In this document: positions 15,817-24,756 of the stretch, piece after piece
Layout: each line of letters starts with the position of its first letter
How positions within the stretch are numbered: position 1 is the stretch's first letter
Assembly: GCA_004558525.1 (NCBI GenBank)
Contig: SFCQ01000014.1
Coordinates: forward strand, 62,001-126,000
From: Clostridiales bacterium
GTDB lineage: Bacteria; Bacillota; Clostridia; Christensenellales; CAG-138
Reading direction: 5' to 3'
Length of the DNA stretch: 64,000 nucleotides
The notes under the pieces: generated by a model
Seen by the model: only the letters and a program-made list of their open reading frames with translations
The model's database searches: none
Told to the model about the DNA's origin: nothing
Made by a program: the position numbers and the translations under genes

Positions 15817-16593
15817 ATGCTAAATACCGGAAGAACATATGTTAACCTGAAAAGCGACATGGCGGAGTTTATAGAGCTTGCCCGCTGTGTGCTTTACCCT
15901 AAGATATTTGCAAGAAGCACGGACGAATTCTGTACGCAGTCGACCACGTGCCGCGCACGCGCACTGCTTACCGATATGCTCGGCTGCGTATATGATAGTA
16001 TTGCAGAATGTCAAAGCACCGTAAACAGGCTGTTTCTCAAATTCAGCGACATACGCGCTCTGCTTGAAACCGATATACAGGCCGCCTACGAGGGCGATCC
16101 TGCGGCGCGCAGCAAGGAGGAGATAATGCTTGCCTATCCCGCTTTTGAGGCCATAAGCACATTCAGGATGGCGCACGAGCTGTATCTTATGGGCGTACCG
16201 CTTTTGCCTCGCATGATGACGGAATATGCGCACTCTCTCACAGGCATAGACATTCACCCGGGCGCGACAATAGGCAGTCACTTTTTTATAGACCACGGCA
16301 CCGGCGTTGTAATAGGCGAAACAACGGTAATAGGCGAACATGTTAAGCTATATCAGGGCGTAACGCTTGGCGCGCGCAGCTTTGAGGTAGGGCAAAACGG
16401 CGAGCTTGTAAAGGGCAACAAGCGCCACCCGAACATAGGCAACAACGTAGTGATATACGCAGGCGCAACTATACTTGGCGGCAACGTGTACATAGGCGAT
16501 AACTGCGTGATAGGCGGCAACGTATGGCTCACACAGTCCGTTGAAGCCGGAAAGACAGTAGTGGCCGCCCACGCGCAGATAAACGTTGGCTAA
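15817..16593 (+). CDS. cysE: Serine O-acetyltransferase
   Basis: 258 residues. It acetylates serine with acetyl-CoA to make the cysK substrate. The N-terminal helical region (1-140) includes DPAARSKEEIMLAYPAFEAISTFRMAHEL. The C-terminal left-handed beta-helix begins at about 145 with GIDIHPGATIGSHFFIDHGTGVVIGETTVIG and ends in GGNVWLTQSV. His residues in the IHPGA and DHGTG loops form the active site. It resembles the longer EpsC-type clostridial form. The RBS is weak (GGAG 12 bases upstream), which fits coupling to cysK. The CysK-binding C-terminal Ile seen in E. coli is absent; the protein ends AQINVG. Confidence 0.93.
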   Translation: MLNTGRTYVNLKSDMAEFIELARCVLYPKIFARSTDEFCTQSTTCRARALLTDMLGCVYDSIAECQSTVNRLFLKFSDIRALLETDIQAAYEGDPAARSKEEIMLAYPAFEAISTFRMAHELYLMGVPLLPRMMTEYAHSLTGIDIHPGATIGSHFFIDHGTGVVIGETTVIGEHVKLYQGVTLGARSFEVGQNGELVKGNKRHPNIGNNVVIYAGATILGGNVYIGDNCVIGGNVWLTQSVEAGKTVVAAHAQINVG

Positions 16594-16598
16594 TTGAA

Positions 16599-16626
16599 CA
16601 TAGCGGAGCAAAACGAACCCGCTATG
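16599..16626 (+). terminator. Hairpin after cysE without T-run
   Basis: CATAGCGG/CCGCTATG stem with a 12-base loop just past the cysE stop. As at copy A, the T-run is missing and a dispersed repeat begins about 10 bases later. Confidence 0.45.
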
Positions 16627-16635
16627 CTTAGGGCA

Positions 16636-16829
16636 GTATGTCGAAAAACCCAAATGACGTTAAGTGGCCGCAGCCTCCTTGAACTTTATTCCGGCTCTGA
16701 CGGTATGCACGTCAGAACGGATGAAAACCATCAGGTTTTCATACTATTTGGGGTTTGCCGCCCGGGAGCATAAGCGCGAGCCAAAACCCGTAGCTTTCGA
16801 AAAAGCGGCGCTCAGCCGCTTTTTCGACA
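16636..16829 (-). repeat. Dispersed palindromic repeat, copy D (diverged, reverse)
   Basis: Reverse-strand copy. The most decayed of the set: the TTAAGGGGC hairpin is scrambled (GTTAAGTGGCCGCAGCCTCCTTGAAC), but the TCTGACG hairpin, the GGTTTTGCC region and the AAAGCGGC hairpin remain. It lies between convergent cysE and the permease gene. Confidence 0.75.
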
Positions 16830-16833
16830 TTCC

Positions 16834-16862
16834 AAAAGGGACCGCCTGGGCAGTCCCTTTGC
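16834..16862. terminator. Terminator between convergent cysE and permease gene
   Basis: AAAGGGAC/GTCCCTTT stem with T-runs in both directions (TTTGCTTTG on plus, TTTTGG on minus). Confidence 0.7.
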
Positions 16863-16880
16863 TTTGTGTTTTTGTTTTAA

Positions 16881-18218
16881 TCATACCTTGAAGTTAACGC
16901 TGGTGTCGCCCTGCTCGTCCTTTCCGAACTCGTAATCCTTGCCGGGAAGTATGGCGTTGAGTACTATGCCTACTATAGCGGCCACCGCAAGGCCCGAAAG
17001 GCTTATGGTGACTGAGCCTATGCTGAAGCTTATGGAGCCTATGCTATAGTTTATACCTATTGCAAGCACAAGTATCAGTGCTGCTATTATAACATTCCTT
17101 GACTTGGTAAAGTCTACCCTGTTCTCGACCACGTTGCGCACGCCTACCGCGGATATCATGCCGTACAGCACAAGGCTCACTCCGCCTATGGTTCCCGCGG
17201 GCATAGCGCTTATAAGCGCAGCAAACTTGGGCGAGAAGCTGAACAATATAGCTATTATGGCGGCAAGCCTTATCACGAACGGGTCATATACCTTGGAAAG
17301 CGCAAGCACGCCGGTGTTTTCGCCATATGTGGTGTTTGCCGGTGCGCCGAATACCGCTGCAAGGCTGGTGGCAAGGCCATCGCCAAGCAAGGTGCGGTGC
17401 AGGCCGGGATCCTTGATGTAGTTTACGCCGGTGGTCGAGGATATTGCGCACACATCGCCTATATGCTCAACCATGGTTGCAAGCGATATGGGCAGTATTG
17501 TTATTATTGAGGTTATCATCAGCGAAACATTGCCGTCCTCAAACGCTGCAAATATGGTGTTTTCCTTGGCTATTGGCAGGCCTATCCAAGCGGCATCATG
17601 TATTTTCTGCACGGCAGCAGGGTCAAGCTGACCGGTTATGGCAGCTATTGCATAGCTTACAACAACACCCATCAATATAGGTATTATCTTGATCATGCCC
17701 TTGCCCCATATATTGCAAGCTATAACCACAGCTATGGCTATAAGCGCGAGCCACCATGATGTTACGCAGTTGTTTATTGCCGAAGAAGAAAGCGTAAGCC
17801 CTATAGCAATGATTATCGGGCCGGTGACTATAGGCGGGAAGTAGCGCATTACCTTCTTGGGGCCAAAGGCCTTGAACAGGAGGCTAAGCACAACGTACAT
17901 AAGCCCTGCGGCAAGCACGCCTATGCAGGCATATGGCAGCAGCTCGGGCTCGCGGTTAGGCGCTATGGCCCAATATCCTGCCAGGAAAGCAAAAGAAGAG
18001 CCGAGGAAGGCCGGCACCTTACGCTTAGTCAGGAAATGGAACAGCAGCGTTCCGGCTCCGGCGAATAAAAGCGTTGCGGATACGCTCAGCCCCGTAAGTG
18101 CAGGCACAAGCACCGTTGCGCCAAACATGGCGAACATGTGCTGAAAGCCAAGAACTATCGTCTTTGGCCAGCCAAGCTGAGCACGGGCATCAAATATGCC
18201 TTCGTTTTTCTGATTCAT
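16881..18218 (-). CDS. uraA: NCS2 family nucleobase permease (uracil-xanthine type)
   Basis: 445 residues with about 12-14 hydrophobic segments. It starts MNQKNEGIFDARAQLGWPKTIVLGFQHMFAMFGATVLVPALTG, matching UraA-type uracil permeases. The motif region around EHIGDVCAISSTTGVNYIKDPGLHRTLLGDGLATSLAA contains the conserved Glu and the family signature, and PANTTYGENTGVLALSKVYDP follows. It imports a nucleobase with protons across the cytoplasmic membrane. Uracil is most likely, but purine substrates are possible. AGGAGGT precedes the ATG. A 200-nt structured leader with a strong intrinsic terminator lies upstream, so expression is probably controlled by attenuation or a riboswitch. Confidence 0.9.
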   Translation of the reverse strand: MNQKNEGIFDARAQLGWPKTIVLGFQHMFAMFGATVLVPALTGLSVSATLLFAGAGTLLFHFLTKRKVPAFLGSSFAFLAGYWAIAPNREPELLPYACIGVLAAGLMYVVLSLLFKAFGPKKVMRYFPPIVTGPIIIAIGLTLSSSAINNCVTSWWLALIAIAVVIACNIWGKGMIKIIPILMGVVVSYAIAAITGQLDPAAVQKIHDAAWIGLPIAKENTIFAAFEDGNVSLMITSIITILPISLATMVEHIGDVCAISSTTGVNYIKDPGLHRTLLGDGLATSLAAVFGAPANTTYGENTGVLALSKVYDPFVIRLAAIIAILFSFSPKFAALISAMPAGTIGGVSLVLYGMISAVGVRNVVENRVDFTKSRNVIIAALILVLAIGINYSIGSISFSIGSVTISLSGLAVAAIVGIVLNAILPGKDYEFGKDEQGDTSVNFKV

Positions 18219-18419
18219 TGCGTTCTTTACCTCCTGTGTTGCATATTAATAAAAATGTATCGCATGGGCCCTTTGCCCACATCGAGCATAAAAAAAGACG
18301 GATACGAAATCCGTCAACAATAAAGGCTAAAGCAGATAAAATCGGTAGGTGTTTTGCTGCGCTTTTTCAATGAAGTATTGAGCATCGGCTTGTCCCCCCT
18401 TAATCTGCGTTTTTTTCTG
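18219..18419 (-). promoter_or_regulatory. Structured 5' leader of the permease gene, riboswitch or attenuator candidate
   Basis: About 200 nt lie between the predicted start site (about 18419) and the ATG. The 5' part can close a stem GCAGAT/ATCTGC around a 60-nt interior containing GGGGGGACAAGCCGATGC and AACACCTACC. A terminator follows. I do not see the conserved PyrR anti-antiterminator, the purine riboswitch core or a T-box. The leader layout is clear; the ligand is unknown. Confidence 0.55.
18290..18315 (-). terminator. Intrinsic terminator inside the permease leader
   Basis: GACGGAT-ttcgt-ATCCGTC, a perfect 7-bp stem followed by seven Ts on the minus strand, 72 bases before the permease start. 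Confidence 0.85.
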
Positions 18420-18425
18420 CCGACT

Positions 18426-18455
18426 ACTATACCATGTTAGCCGCACCTAATGCAA
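18426..18455 (-). promoter_or_regulatory. Promoter of the permease leader
   Basis: TTGCAT (18450-18455), 18 bases, TATAGT (18426-18431). Confidence 0.6.
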
Positions 18456-18484
18456 GCAGAAAATCATTTTTTTCGCAAGAATTT

Positions 18485-19210
18485 TTATCTGCCATCCGCT
18501 TGGTTTTCTTCGCTTTTGCCGGCGTCAAATATCAGCTTGGGCATGAAGCCAAGATGATCCGCCGAGCAAAGATGGTATTCAATACCGTTCCTCACTCCCT
18601 CAAACGCGTTCTGGCAGGCTTTGTTGTGAAGATGGGCATATATAAGCTTGTTTATCTTAAAGCTCTCCGCAAGCTCCGTAAAGCCGGACGGCTGACGCTT
18701 TTCATTAAACGGCGGAAAATGCAGCATCATTATGCGCACAGTATCCTCCGGCAGCCTGTTAAGGCTCATCTTAAGCCTGATAAGCTCGCGCTCATATATA
18801 GCCCTGTCGTCCTTCTCGCTGAATCCGCTTGAGCCCGGGCATGTCCAGCCGCGGCTTCCGCATATGGATATGCCGTTTATTGTAAAGCAATCGTTTTGTA
18901 TTGCAAAGCAGCCCTTTGGCAGCGCGGCTCTCACCTTGCCGAGGGCGTTCCACCAATAATCATGGTTTCCCCTTAAAAGCAGCTTTGTTCCTGGCAGATC
19001 GCCTATAAAATCAAGATCTGCCCTCGCATCTTCAAGCCGCATCGCCCAGCTTATATCGCCCGGGATAAGCACAATATCGTCTTGGTCAACTGTTTCCTTC
19101 CATGTAGAAGCTATACGGTTTGGGTGATCCGCCCACAAGGGACCAAACACGTCCATCGGCTTATCGGAGCTTCCGCTAAGATGCAGATCTCCTATGGCGT
19201 ATACCTTCAT
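18485..19210 (-). CDS. Metallophosphoesterase (calcineurin-like)
   Basis: 241 residues with all calcineurin-like metal motifs: GDLH at 7-10, GDIS near 50, GNHD near 81, a His in MLHFPPF and HLHNK near the C-terminus. These build a two-metal phosphoesterase site. The substrate is unknown; related clostridial proteins are annotated only as phosphohydrolases. No signal peptide. The gene follows a zinc-ribbon gene by 9 bases on the same strand and is probably cotranscribed with it. Confidence 0.88.
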   Translation of the reverse strand: MKVYAIGDLHLSGSSDKPMDVFGPLWADHPNRIASTWKETVDQDDIVLIPGDISWAMRLEDARADLDFIGDLPGTKLLLRGNHDYWWNALGKVRAALPKGCFAIQNDCFTINGISICGSRGWTCPGSSGFSEKDDRAIYERELIRLKMSLNRLPEDTVRIMMLHFPPFNEKRQPSGFTELAESFKINKLIYAHLHNKACQNAFEGVRNGIEYHLCSADHLGFMPKLIFDAGKSEENQADGR

Positions 19211-19219
19211 AAAACGGCA

Positions 19220-19672
19220 TCACTTTCCGAGTGAACGCTCGGACCTTGGGTTTCTATCCTCCTCGTCCCCGTCTATCTCATCTTCTATATCGTCATCCAT
19301 ATCGTCGTCATCGTCTTCGCCGTTGGAAAGCTCCTTGTCTATCTCGTCAAGCTCGCTTTCCGGTATGTCGTTCTCGCTCGGCAGCGGCACCTCCATCTCG
19401 TCAAGCGCAACGCCGCCAAGCACAAGCTGGTCAGGATCCGTTATGGGTTCGCTTACGCTTGACTGCATCTCCTGCCTTCTTGCCTCTCTAAGGCATATGG
19501 CGCACAGGTCGCTCCCCTTAACGGCAGGGTTTTCACCACATTCGGAGCAGATTACTATTGTATCATCTGCATCTGTATCCCCGCCCTTCATTTCGCGGCG
19601 GCACACGTTGCAGTATTTTTCATCTTCTTTTATATAGTTCAGTTCGCAGCGAGGGCATTTTCTCAAAGCCAT
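19220..19672 (-). CDS. Zinc-ribbon protein with acidic tail
   Basis: 150 residues. Two CxxC pairs (CPRCELNY and CNVCRREM) form a first zinc ribbon within residues 6-27. A second set (CSECGENPAV and CAICLREARR) forms another at about 43-63. The last third is low-complexity Asp/Glu (for example GEDDDDDMDDD), then a short basic end. Such acidic tails often bind basic partners such as ribosomal or nucleic-acid-binding proteins. I do not recognise a named family. It lies between engB and the metallophosphoesterase gene. Confidence 0.75.
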   Translation of the reverse strand: MALRKCPRCELNYIKEDEKYCNVCRREMKGGDTDADDTIVICSECGENPAVKGSDLCAICLREARRQEMQSSVSEPITDPDQLVLGGVALDEMEVPLPSENDIPESELDEIDKELSNGEDDDDDMDDDIEDEIDGDEEDRNPRSERSLGK

Positions 19673-19766
19673 TTAGCTACATCCTCCAAAGCTTTGTTTT
19701 TACTTCCACTATTATGCTTACCCTATATACTTATGTCAAGTACAACATGAAAAAAGTATGCCATTT

Positions 19767-20375
19767 TTAGGCATTATTCTTTTTTTGCCGATTATCGGCC
19801 AAAATAGCCCCAATTCTTGAAAGCAGCTCCTCCCTGCCATCCCCATTTTCGGCGCTATAGCACAACGCATATGGCGGCGCCCCGAGCAGCTTTGCGTTCG
19901 CATTAGCAGCCTGCTGTCTTTTTGAGCGCGCAAGTTTATCCGCTTTTGTAGCCACAAGCGTGTATGGCACACCGTAGTATATTATCCATTCAAGCATCTG
20001 CTTATCCGCAGCCGTAGGTTCATGCCTGATATCTATAAGCATGAATATGTGGCTCACATTGCCGCTTGAAAGATAGCTTTCCATAAGCTTGCCCCAGCTT
20101 TCCTGCTCCGTTTTTGATACCTTTGCATAGCCATAGCCTGGCAGATCCACAAGATAGAAGCTATCGTTTATCTTAAAGTAGTTTATAAGCCTTGTTTTGC
20201 CCGGGCTTGCGGATATACGCGCAAGCTTGGAGTTTCTGCAAAGCGAGTTTATAAGGCTGGATTTGCCCACGTTTGAGCGGCCTACCATAGCTATCTGCGG
20301 CCCGCCCTCGATAAATTTTCCGCCAAGGCCGACGCTTGTGTCGAACGCGGCCTTTTTTATATCAAATCTGTCCAT
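19767..20375 (-). CDS. engB: Ribosome biogenesis GTPase EngB (YsxC/YihA)
   Basis: 202 residues. An essential GTPase for late 50S subunit assembly. G1 is GRSNVGKSS (32-40), G3 is DLPGYG, G4 is TKAD and G5 is the SAENG region. The N-terminus (FDTSVGLGGKFIEGGPQIAMVGRSN) is typical. The gene starts 8 bases after the lon stop, the conserved lon-engB order of Firmicutes. Confidence 0.95.
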   Translation of the reverse strand: MDRFDIKKAAFDTSVGLGGKFIEGGPQIAMVGRSNVGKSSLINSLCRNSKLARISASPGKTRLINYFKINDSFYLVDLPGYGYAKVSKTEQESWGKLMESYLSSGNVSHIFMLIDIRHEPTAADKQMLEWIIYYGVPYTLVATKADKLARSKRQQAANANAKLLGAPPYALCYSAENGDGREELLSRIGAILADNRQKKNNA

Positions 20376-20383
20376 ATATCTCC

Positions 20384-22804
20384 TTAATGCATAGCTCCGG
20401 CTCTGTTCGGCTGGAGGGGCGGTATGTATGCGCTCTTCTGCTTTTTATCCGGCCCCTTTATATGTGCAAGCGCCAGCTTAAGCACCTCCATAGCGTCCGC
20501 CACGCATATTATTTCTATATGCTTCTTTACTTCCTCCGGCACCTCTTCAAGGTCCTTAAGATTGTCCTTGGGTATTATTGCCCGCTTTATTCCGGCCCTG
20601 TACGCAGCAAGCAGCTTTTCTCTCAGCCCGCCTATGGGCAGCACCCTGCCCCTCAGCGTTATCTCGCCCGTCATAGCCACGTCTCCCCTTACGGGTATAT
20701 CGGTAAGCGCGCTGAACATAGCCGTCATTATCGTTATGCCCGCGCTTGGCCCGTCCTTTGGCACGGCTCCCTCCGGAACATGCAGGTGGATGTCCCTTTT
20801 GTCTATAGGCACGTCTATGCCGAATTCTTCCGCATGCGCCTTTATAAATGTAAGGGCCGCCTTTGCGCTTTCCTGCATAACGTCGCCAAGCTTGCCGGTT
20901 AGTATCACTTGGCCTGAGCCTGGGACTATCTGCACCTCGATTTGCAGCGTTTCGCCGCCAAAGCTGGTCCACGCAAGCCCGTTTGCAAGCCCTATCTCGT
21001 CCATTGCGTCTATCTCGCCATGCGTAAACCTTGGCGCGCCAAGATAGCCCCTAAGCCTCGGCACGCTCACGCGCACCCTCGTCTTCCCTTCGCCTATGTC
21101 CATAGCGGCTTTGCGGCACACGGCGGCTATCTCGCGTTCAAGCTCCCTCACGCCGGCTTCCCTTGTGTAGCTCCTTATAAGCTCTGTCAAAGCCTCGTCC
21201 GTTACGCTTAAAAGGCTTTTTTTAAGCCCGTGCCGCTCCATCTGCTTGGGAATGAGATGCCGCTTGGCTATTTCAAGCTTCTCCGTTTCAAGATAGCCCG
21301 GCAGCTCAATAAGCTCCATTCTGTCAAGCAAGGGCTTTGGTATGGCATCCTTATCGTTGGCTGTTGTTATGAACATAACCTTTGAAAGGTCATATTCCAG
21401 CTCAAGAAAATGATCCCTGAAGGCGAAATTCTGCGCGCTGTCCAGCACCTCAAGCATGGCTGCGGCAGGATCGCCGCGCATGTCAGAGGTGAGCTTATCT
21501 ATCTCGTCAAACAGCAGCAGCGGGTTCACGCTTCCGGCTTTGCGCATTGCCGCTATTACGCGGCCAGGCATTGCGCCTATATATGTGCGCCTGTGGCCGC
21601 GTATCTCAGCCTCGTCATGTATGCCGCCAAGACTCATGCGTACAAAATTCCTGCCAAGCGCCTTCGCTATGCTTGAAGCTATGCTCGTTTTGCCGACGCC
21701 CGGCGGCCCAACGAAGCAGATTATCTGCCCGTTGACCTTTCCCGTAAGCCTTGCCACGGCTATATGCTCAAGTATCCTCTGCTTTACCTTTTTCATGCCG
21801 TAATGGTCTTTGTCAAGTACCTCTGAGGCATGCTCTAAATCAAGATCGTCCCTTGTCTCCTCAAGCCACGGCAGCTCAAGCATACATTCTATGTAATTTC
21901 TCATCTGCGGCTGTTCGTGCGATGCCGGCGGCAGTTCCCTGAAGCGCGCTATCTCCCGCTCAAGCTGCGCCTTTACCTTTTGTGGCATGGGCTTAAGCTT
22001 GAGCTTTTCCATATAAGCATCCGCCTCGTCCTGCTCAGTCTCGCCAAGCTCCTTGCGTATGGCCCTTATCTGCTCGCGAAGATAGTATTCCTTCTGGTTC
22101 TTGTCAACGCTGCGCTTTACCTCCGCCGCTATGCGCTTATCTATGCGGTTTATCTCAGTCTCGCTCATTATGCCGGCAAGCACCAGCTTCAGCCTGTCCT
22201 CTATCCTGGTGCATTCAAGCGCGGCCTGACGCATGCTGCCCTTCACAAACACGGCGTTTGCTGCGGCATCCGCAAACGCGCCATAGCCATCTATTCTGCG
22301 TATGGTATCAAGCGTATCCGCATTTATTCTGTTGGATACGCCCATGTATTCAACAAGCCCGTTCTCTATCCGGCGCTTCAAGGCCTCCGCAAGCACAGGC
22401 TCGCACGGCTCTTCATACTCAGGCGTTATCGTGCTTATAAGATATTCGCCGCCAACGGCGTTCCTAAGCCTGGCCCTGCATATGCCCTGAACAAGCGCGC
22501 GCATTATATTACCCGGCAGATTCAGCGTCTGCCTGACACGGCACACGACGCCCATGTCGCATATATCTTCTTTTGTTACGTTATTTTTAGCCGGATCCTT
22601 TTGCGTTGAAAGGAACACGAGGGAATCCTCCTTAACGGCCGTCTGCATGGCTTTACGGCTTTCCTCCCTGCCTATGTCAAAATGCAAAAGCTCACCAGGC
22701 AGCACAACGATGCCCCTTAAGGGCACGGTGGGCAGCTTCATTTCGTTATCATAGCTTTCGCCGTTTTTACCGATGCTGCTGTTTTCGTGTTTGTTGTTTT
22801 CCAA
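20384..22804 (-). CDS. lon: ATP-dependent protease La (Lon)
   Basis: About 806 residues. It degrades misfolded and regulatory proteins in the cytoplasm. The N-terminal substrate domain begins KLPTVPLRGIVVLPGELLHFDI. The AAA+ module has Walker A GPPGVGKTS and Walker B LLLFDEIDK. The protease domain has the Ser-Lys dyad (KDGPSAG, and the Lys in LREKLLAAYRAG). The start is uncertain: ATGs at 22876 and 22864 fall inside a good promoter, so I chose the TTG at 22804, 10 bases after GAGG. ATG at 22843 is an alternative but would be nearly leaderless. Confidence 0.93.
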   Translation of the reverse strand: MENNKHENSSIGKNGESYDNEMKLPTVPLRGIVVLPGELLHFDIGREESRKAMQTAVKEDSLVFLSTQKDPAKNNVTKEDICDMGVVCRVRQTLNLPGNIMRALVQGICRARLRNAVGGEYLISTITPEYEEPCEPVLAEALKRRIENGLVEYMGVSNRINADTLDTIRRIDGYGAFADAAANAVFVKGSMRQAALECTRIEDRLKLVLAGIMSETEINRIDKRIAAEVKRSVDKNQKEYYLREQIRAIRKELGETEQDEADAYMEKLKLKPMPQKVKAQLEREIARFRELPPASHEQPQMRNYIECMLELPWLEETRDDLDLEHASEVLDKDHYGMKKVKQRILEHIAVARLTGKVNGQIICFVGPPGVGKTSIASSIAKALGRNFVRMSLGGIHDEAEIRGHRRTYIGAMPGRVIAAMRKAGSVNPLLLFDEIDKLTSDMRGDPAAAMLEVLDSAQNFAFRDHFLELEYDLSKVMFITTANDKDAIPKPLLDRMELIELPGYLETEKLEIAKRHLIPKQMERHGLKKSLLSVTDEALTELIRSYTREAGVRELEREIAAVCRKAAMDIGEGKTRVRVSVPRLRGYLGAPRFTHGEIDAMDEIGLANGLAWTSFGGETLQIEVQIVPGSGQVILTGKLGDVMQESAKAALTFIKAHAEEFGIDVPIDKRDIHLHVPEGAVPKDGPSAGITIMTAMFSALTDIPVRGDVAMTGEITLRGRVLPIGGLREKLLAAYRAGIKRAIIPKDNLKDLEEVPEEVKKHIEIICVADAMEVLKLALAHIKGPDKKQKSAYIPPLQPNRAGAMH

Positions 22805-22855
22805 TACAGTATTTCCTCTTTCCCGAAGGACACTATTATCCATCGTACAATACTG

Positions 22856-22883
22856 ATTATACATATAAATGGACAAAGTGCAA
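22856..22883 (-). promoter_or_regulatory. Promoter of lon
   Basis: TTGCAC (22878-22883), 16 bases, perfect TATAAT (22856-22861). Its position excludes the most upstream in-frame ATGs as starts. Confidence 0.65.
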
Positions 22884-22904
22884 CACTAATGCTAACTATA
22901 AGAA

Positions 22905-22935
22905 GCCCCCGCCATGCATATGCTTTGGCGGAGGC
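22905..22935 (-). terminator. Terminator-like hairpin after lonB
   Basis: GCCTCCGCC/GGCGGGGGC stem with one wobble, followed on the minus strand by CTTCTTAT. The T-run is weak. Confidence 0.5.
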
Positions 22936-22954
22936 GCTACCGTTATCTGCTTCC

Positions 22955-24619
22955 CTATGCCATTAGCGGAATAACGCCGTCTATCCACTCTTCCTCTGCC
23001 CCAAGGCCAAAGGATATGCGCATTACCTCCGTTATATCCTCGGCCGTGAGAATGGTAGCTTCAAGCGCGCTGAAGCTGCTTTCCCAGTTTGCCTTTGGTA
23101 TTATTAGCGTCTCGGCTCCCGCCTCTATTCCGGCTAAAAGCTTCTCCCTTACGCCGCCAACCGGCCGCACCTCTCCCCTTGGCGTTATCTCTCCGGTCAT
23201 AGCCAATGCCGATACCGGCGCTTTGCCGGTTATCGCGCTCATAAGCGCCACGCACAGCGCTATGCCCGCGCTTGGGCCGTCCATGGGAACGCCGCCAGGT
23301 ACGCTGAAGCTGACGTCATAATCGCTCATATCCAGCCCAAACCTGTTTATGAATGAAAGTGCCGCATTTTGCGCCGAGGCAAGCGCAGTACCTTTTCTTC
23401 TCAGTTTCCTTCCGCGCAGCTCTATCTCTTCCTCTTCCACCATGCCAAGCAGCCTAAGCCTGCCTGTACCCTTGGCTACCCGCCTTGCTGTACACTCTAT
23501 CTCTATGCTTACGCCTGATCCGCTGCCGGTCACCGCCAATCCGGCGCATACGCCAACGGCGCCTTCCTTTCTTATGGTGCTGTATGTGCGCCTTGCGTGA
23601 TGGCATGTGCGCGCCACCCAAAGTATGTCCTCCTTTGTTATGACTCCCCTTGCTTCCTCCGCGGCCGCCCCCGCTGCAAGCTGTATCATATTAACCGCGT
23701 CCCTGCCGCCGGCGCTGTATTGAGCACATTCGCTTATAGCCTCCGCGCCTATATCAAAGCCTATCCTCTTTGCCGCGTCAAAAGCTATCCTCTCAAGCTC
23801 GGCCTGGCCAAGCGGGCTAAAAAACAGCTCCACACAGCGGGACCTAAGCGCGGCGGGCATATCCTCGGGGCTTCTTGTGGTCGCGCCTATAAGCCTGAAA
23901 TCAGCCGGAAGGCCGTTTTCGAATATATCGTGTATATGCGGCGGTATCGCCTTGTTGTCCGGAGAATAGTATGCGCTGTCAAAGAATACGCGCCTGTCCT
24001 CAAGCACCTTTAGCAGCTTGTTCATCTGAACGGGGTGAAGCTCGCCTATTTCGTCAAGGAAGAGTACGCCGCAGTGCGCGCGGGTTACGGCTCCAGGCTT
24101 GGGCTGGGGTATCCCCTGCGCGCCCATCGGCCCCGCGCCCTGATATATTGGGTCATGCACGGAGCCTATCAGAGGGTCCGCTATGCTGCGCTCGTCAAAG
24201 CGCACGCATGTTGCATCCATCTCTATAAACCTGGATTCCGGCCCAAACGGGGAATCGGCCCTCTTTTTTGCCTCCTCAAGCACCAGCCTTGCCGCGCAGG
24301 TCTTGCCTATACCAGGAGGTCCATATATCAGCACATGCTGAGGATTAGGCCCGCACATCGCCGCCCGCAGGGCCTTTATCCCCTCCTCCTGACCTATTAT
24401 GTCCTCCATGCGCTTTGGCCTTGCCTTTTCGCTCAGCGGCATATTCAGCGCACGCGCACGCATGGCCCTGAGCTGCTTAAGCTCGGCGTTTTCTTCCTTC
24501 TCCCTTATGGCCGGACGCTTTTTGACCACACCCTCCGCCTTTGCCTTGCGCGACGATACGAACCACCACATCAACGCAAACAATCCCAACTGTACCGCTA
24601 TGCCTATAACAATTTCCAT
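22955..24619 (-). CDS. lonB: LonB-type ATP-dependent protease (membrane-anchored)
   Basis: 554 residues. It is shorter than Lon because the N-terminal substrate domain is replaced by a membrane anchor (residues 2-22, VIGIAVQLGLFALMWWFV). Walker A is GPPGIGKT, followed by the AAA+ lid. The protease domain carries the catalytic Ser in MDGPSAGIAL and the Lys in VREKLLAGIEAG. In Bacillus, LonB acts in the forespore under sigma F; the same role is likely here given the other spore genes. The clpX-lonB-lon order is conserved in spore-formers. Confidence 0.93.
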   Translation of the reverse strand: MEIVIGIAVQLGLFALMWWFVSSRKAKAEGVVKKRPAIREKEENAELKQLRAMRARALNMPLSEKARPKRMEDIIGQEEGIKALRAAMCGPNPQHVLIYGPPGIGKTCAARLVLEEAKKRADSPFGPESRFIEMDATCVRFDERSIADPLIGSVHDPIYQGAGPMGAQGIPQPKPGAVTRAHCGVLFLDEIGELHPVQMNKLLKVLEDRRVFFDSAYYSPDNKAIPPHIHDIFENGLPADFRLIGATTRSPEDMPAALRSRCVELFFSPLGQAELERIAFDAAKRIGFDIGAEAISECAQYSAGGRDAVNMIQLAAGAAAEEARGVITKEDILWVARTCHHARRTYSTIRKEGAVGVCAGLAVTGSGSGVSIEIECTARRVAKGTGRLRLLGMVEEEEIELRGRKLRRKGTALASAQNAALSFINRFGLDMSDYDVSFSVPGGVPMDGPSAGIALCVALMSAITGKAPVSALAMTGEITPRGEVRPVGGVREKLLAGIEAGAETLIIPKANWESSFSALEATILTAEDITEVMRISFGLGAEEEWIDGVIPLMA

Positions 24620-24701
24620 ATGCTATCAACTTGCCTTTCGCCTTGAATGTCATTTGATAGTATGGCAAAAAAGCCTTATATTGATATGCGGCAAAGCATG
24701 G

Positions 24702-24731
24702 AAAAAGGCCAAGATTATCTCTCGGCCCTTT
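24702..24731 (-). terminator. Terminator after clpX
   Basis: GGCCGAGA/TCTTGGCC stem with one mismatch, followed by five Ts on the minus strand. Confidence 0.65.
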
Positions 24732-24756
24732 TAATCAAGTCATATCAGGTATTCCG

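Noticed and set aside
18219..18419. PyrR-type attenuator or purine riboswitch in the permease leader
   Set aside because: The conserved anti-antiterminator loop and the purine-core three-way junction could not be found. Kept only as an unassigned structured leader.
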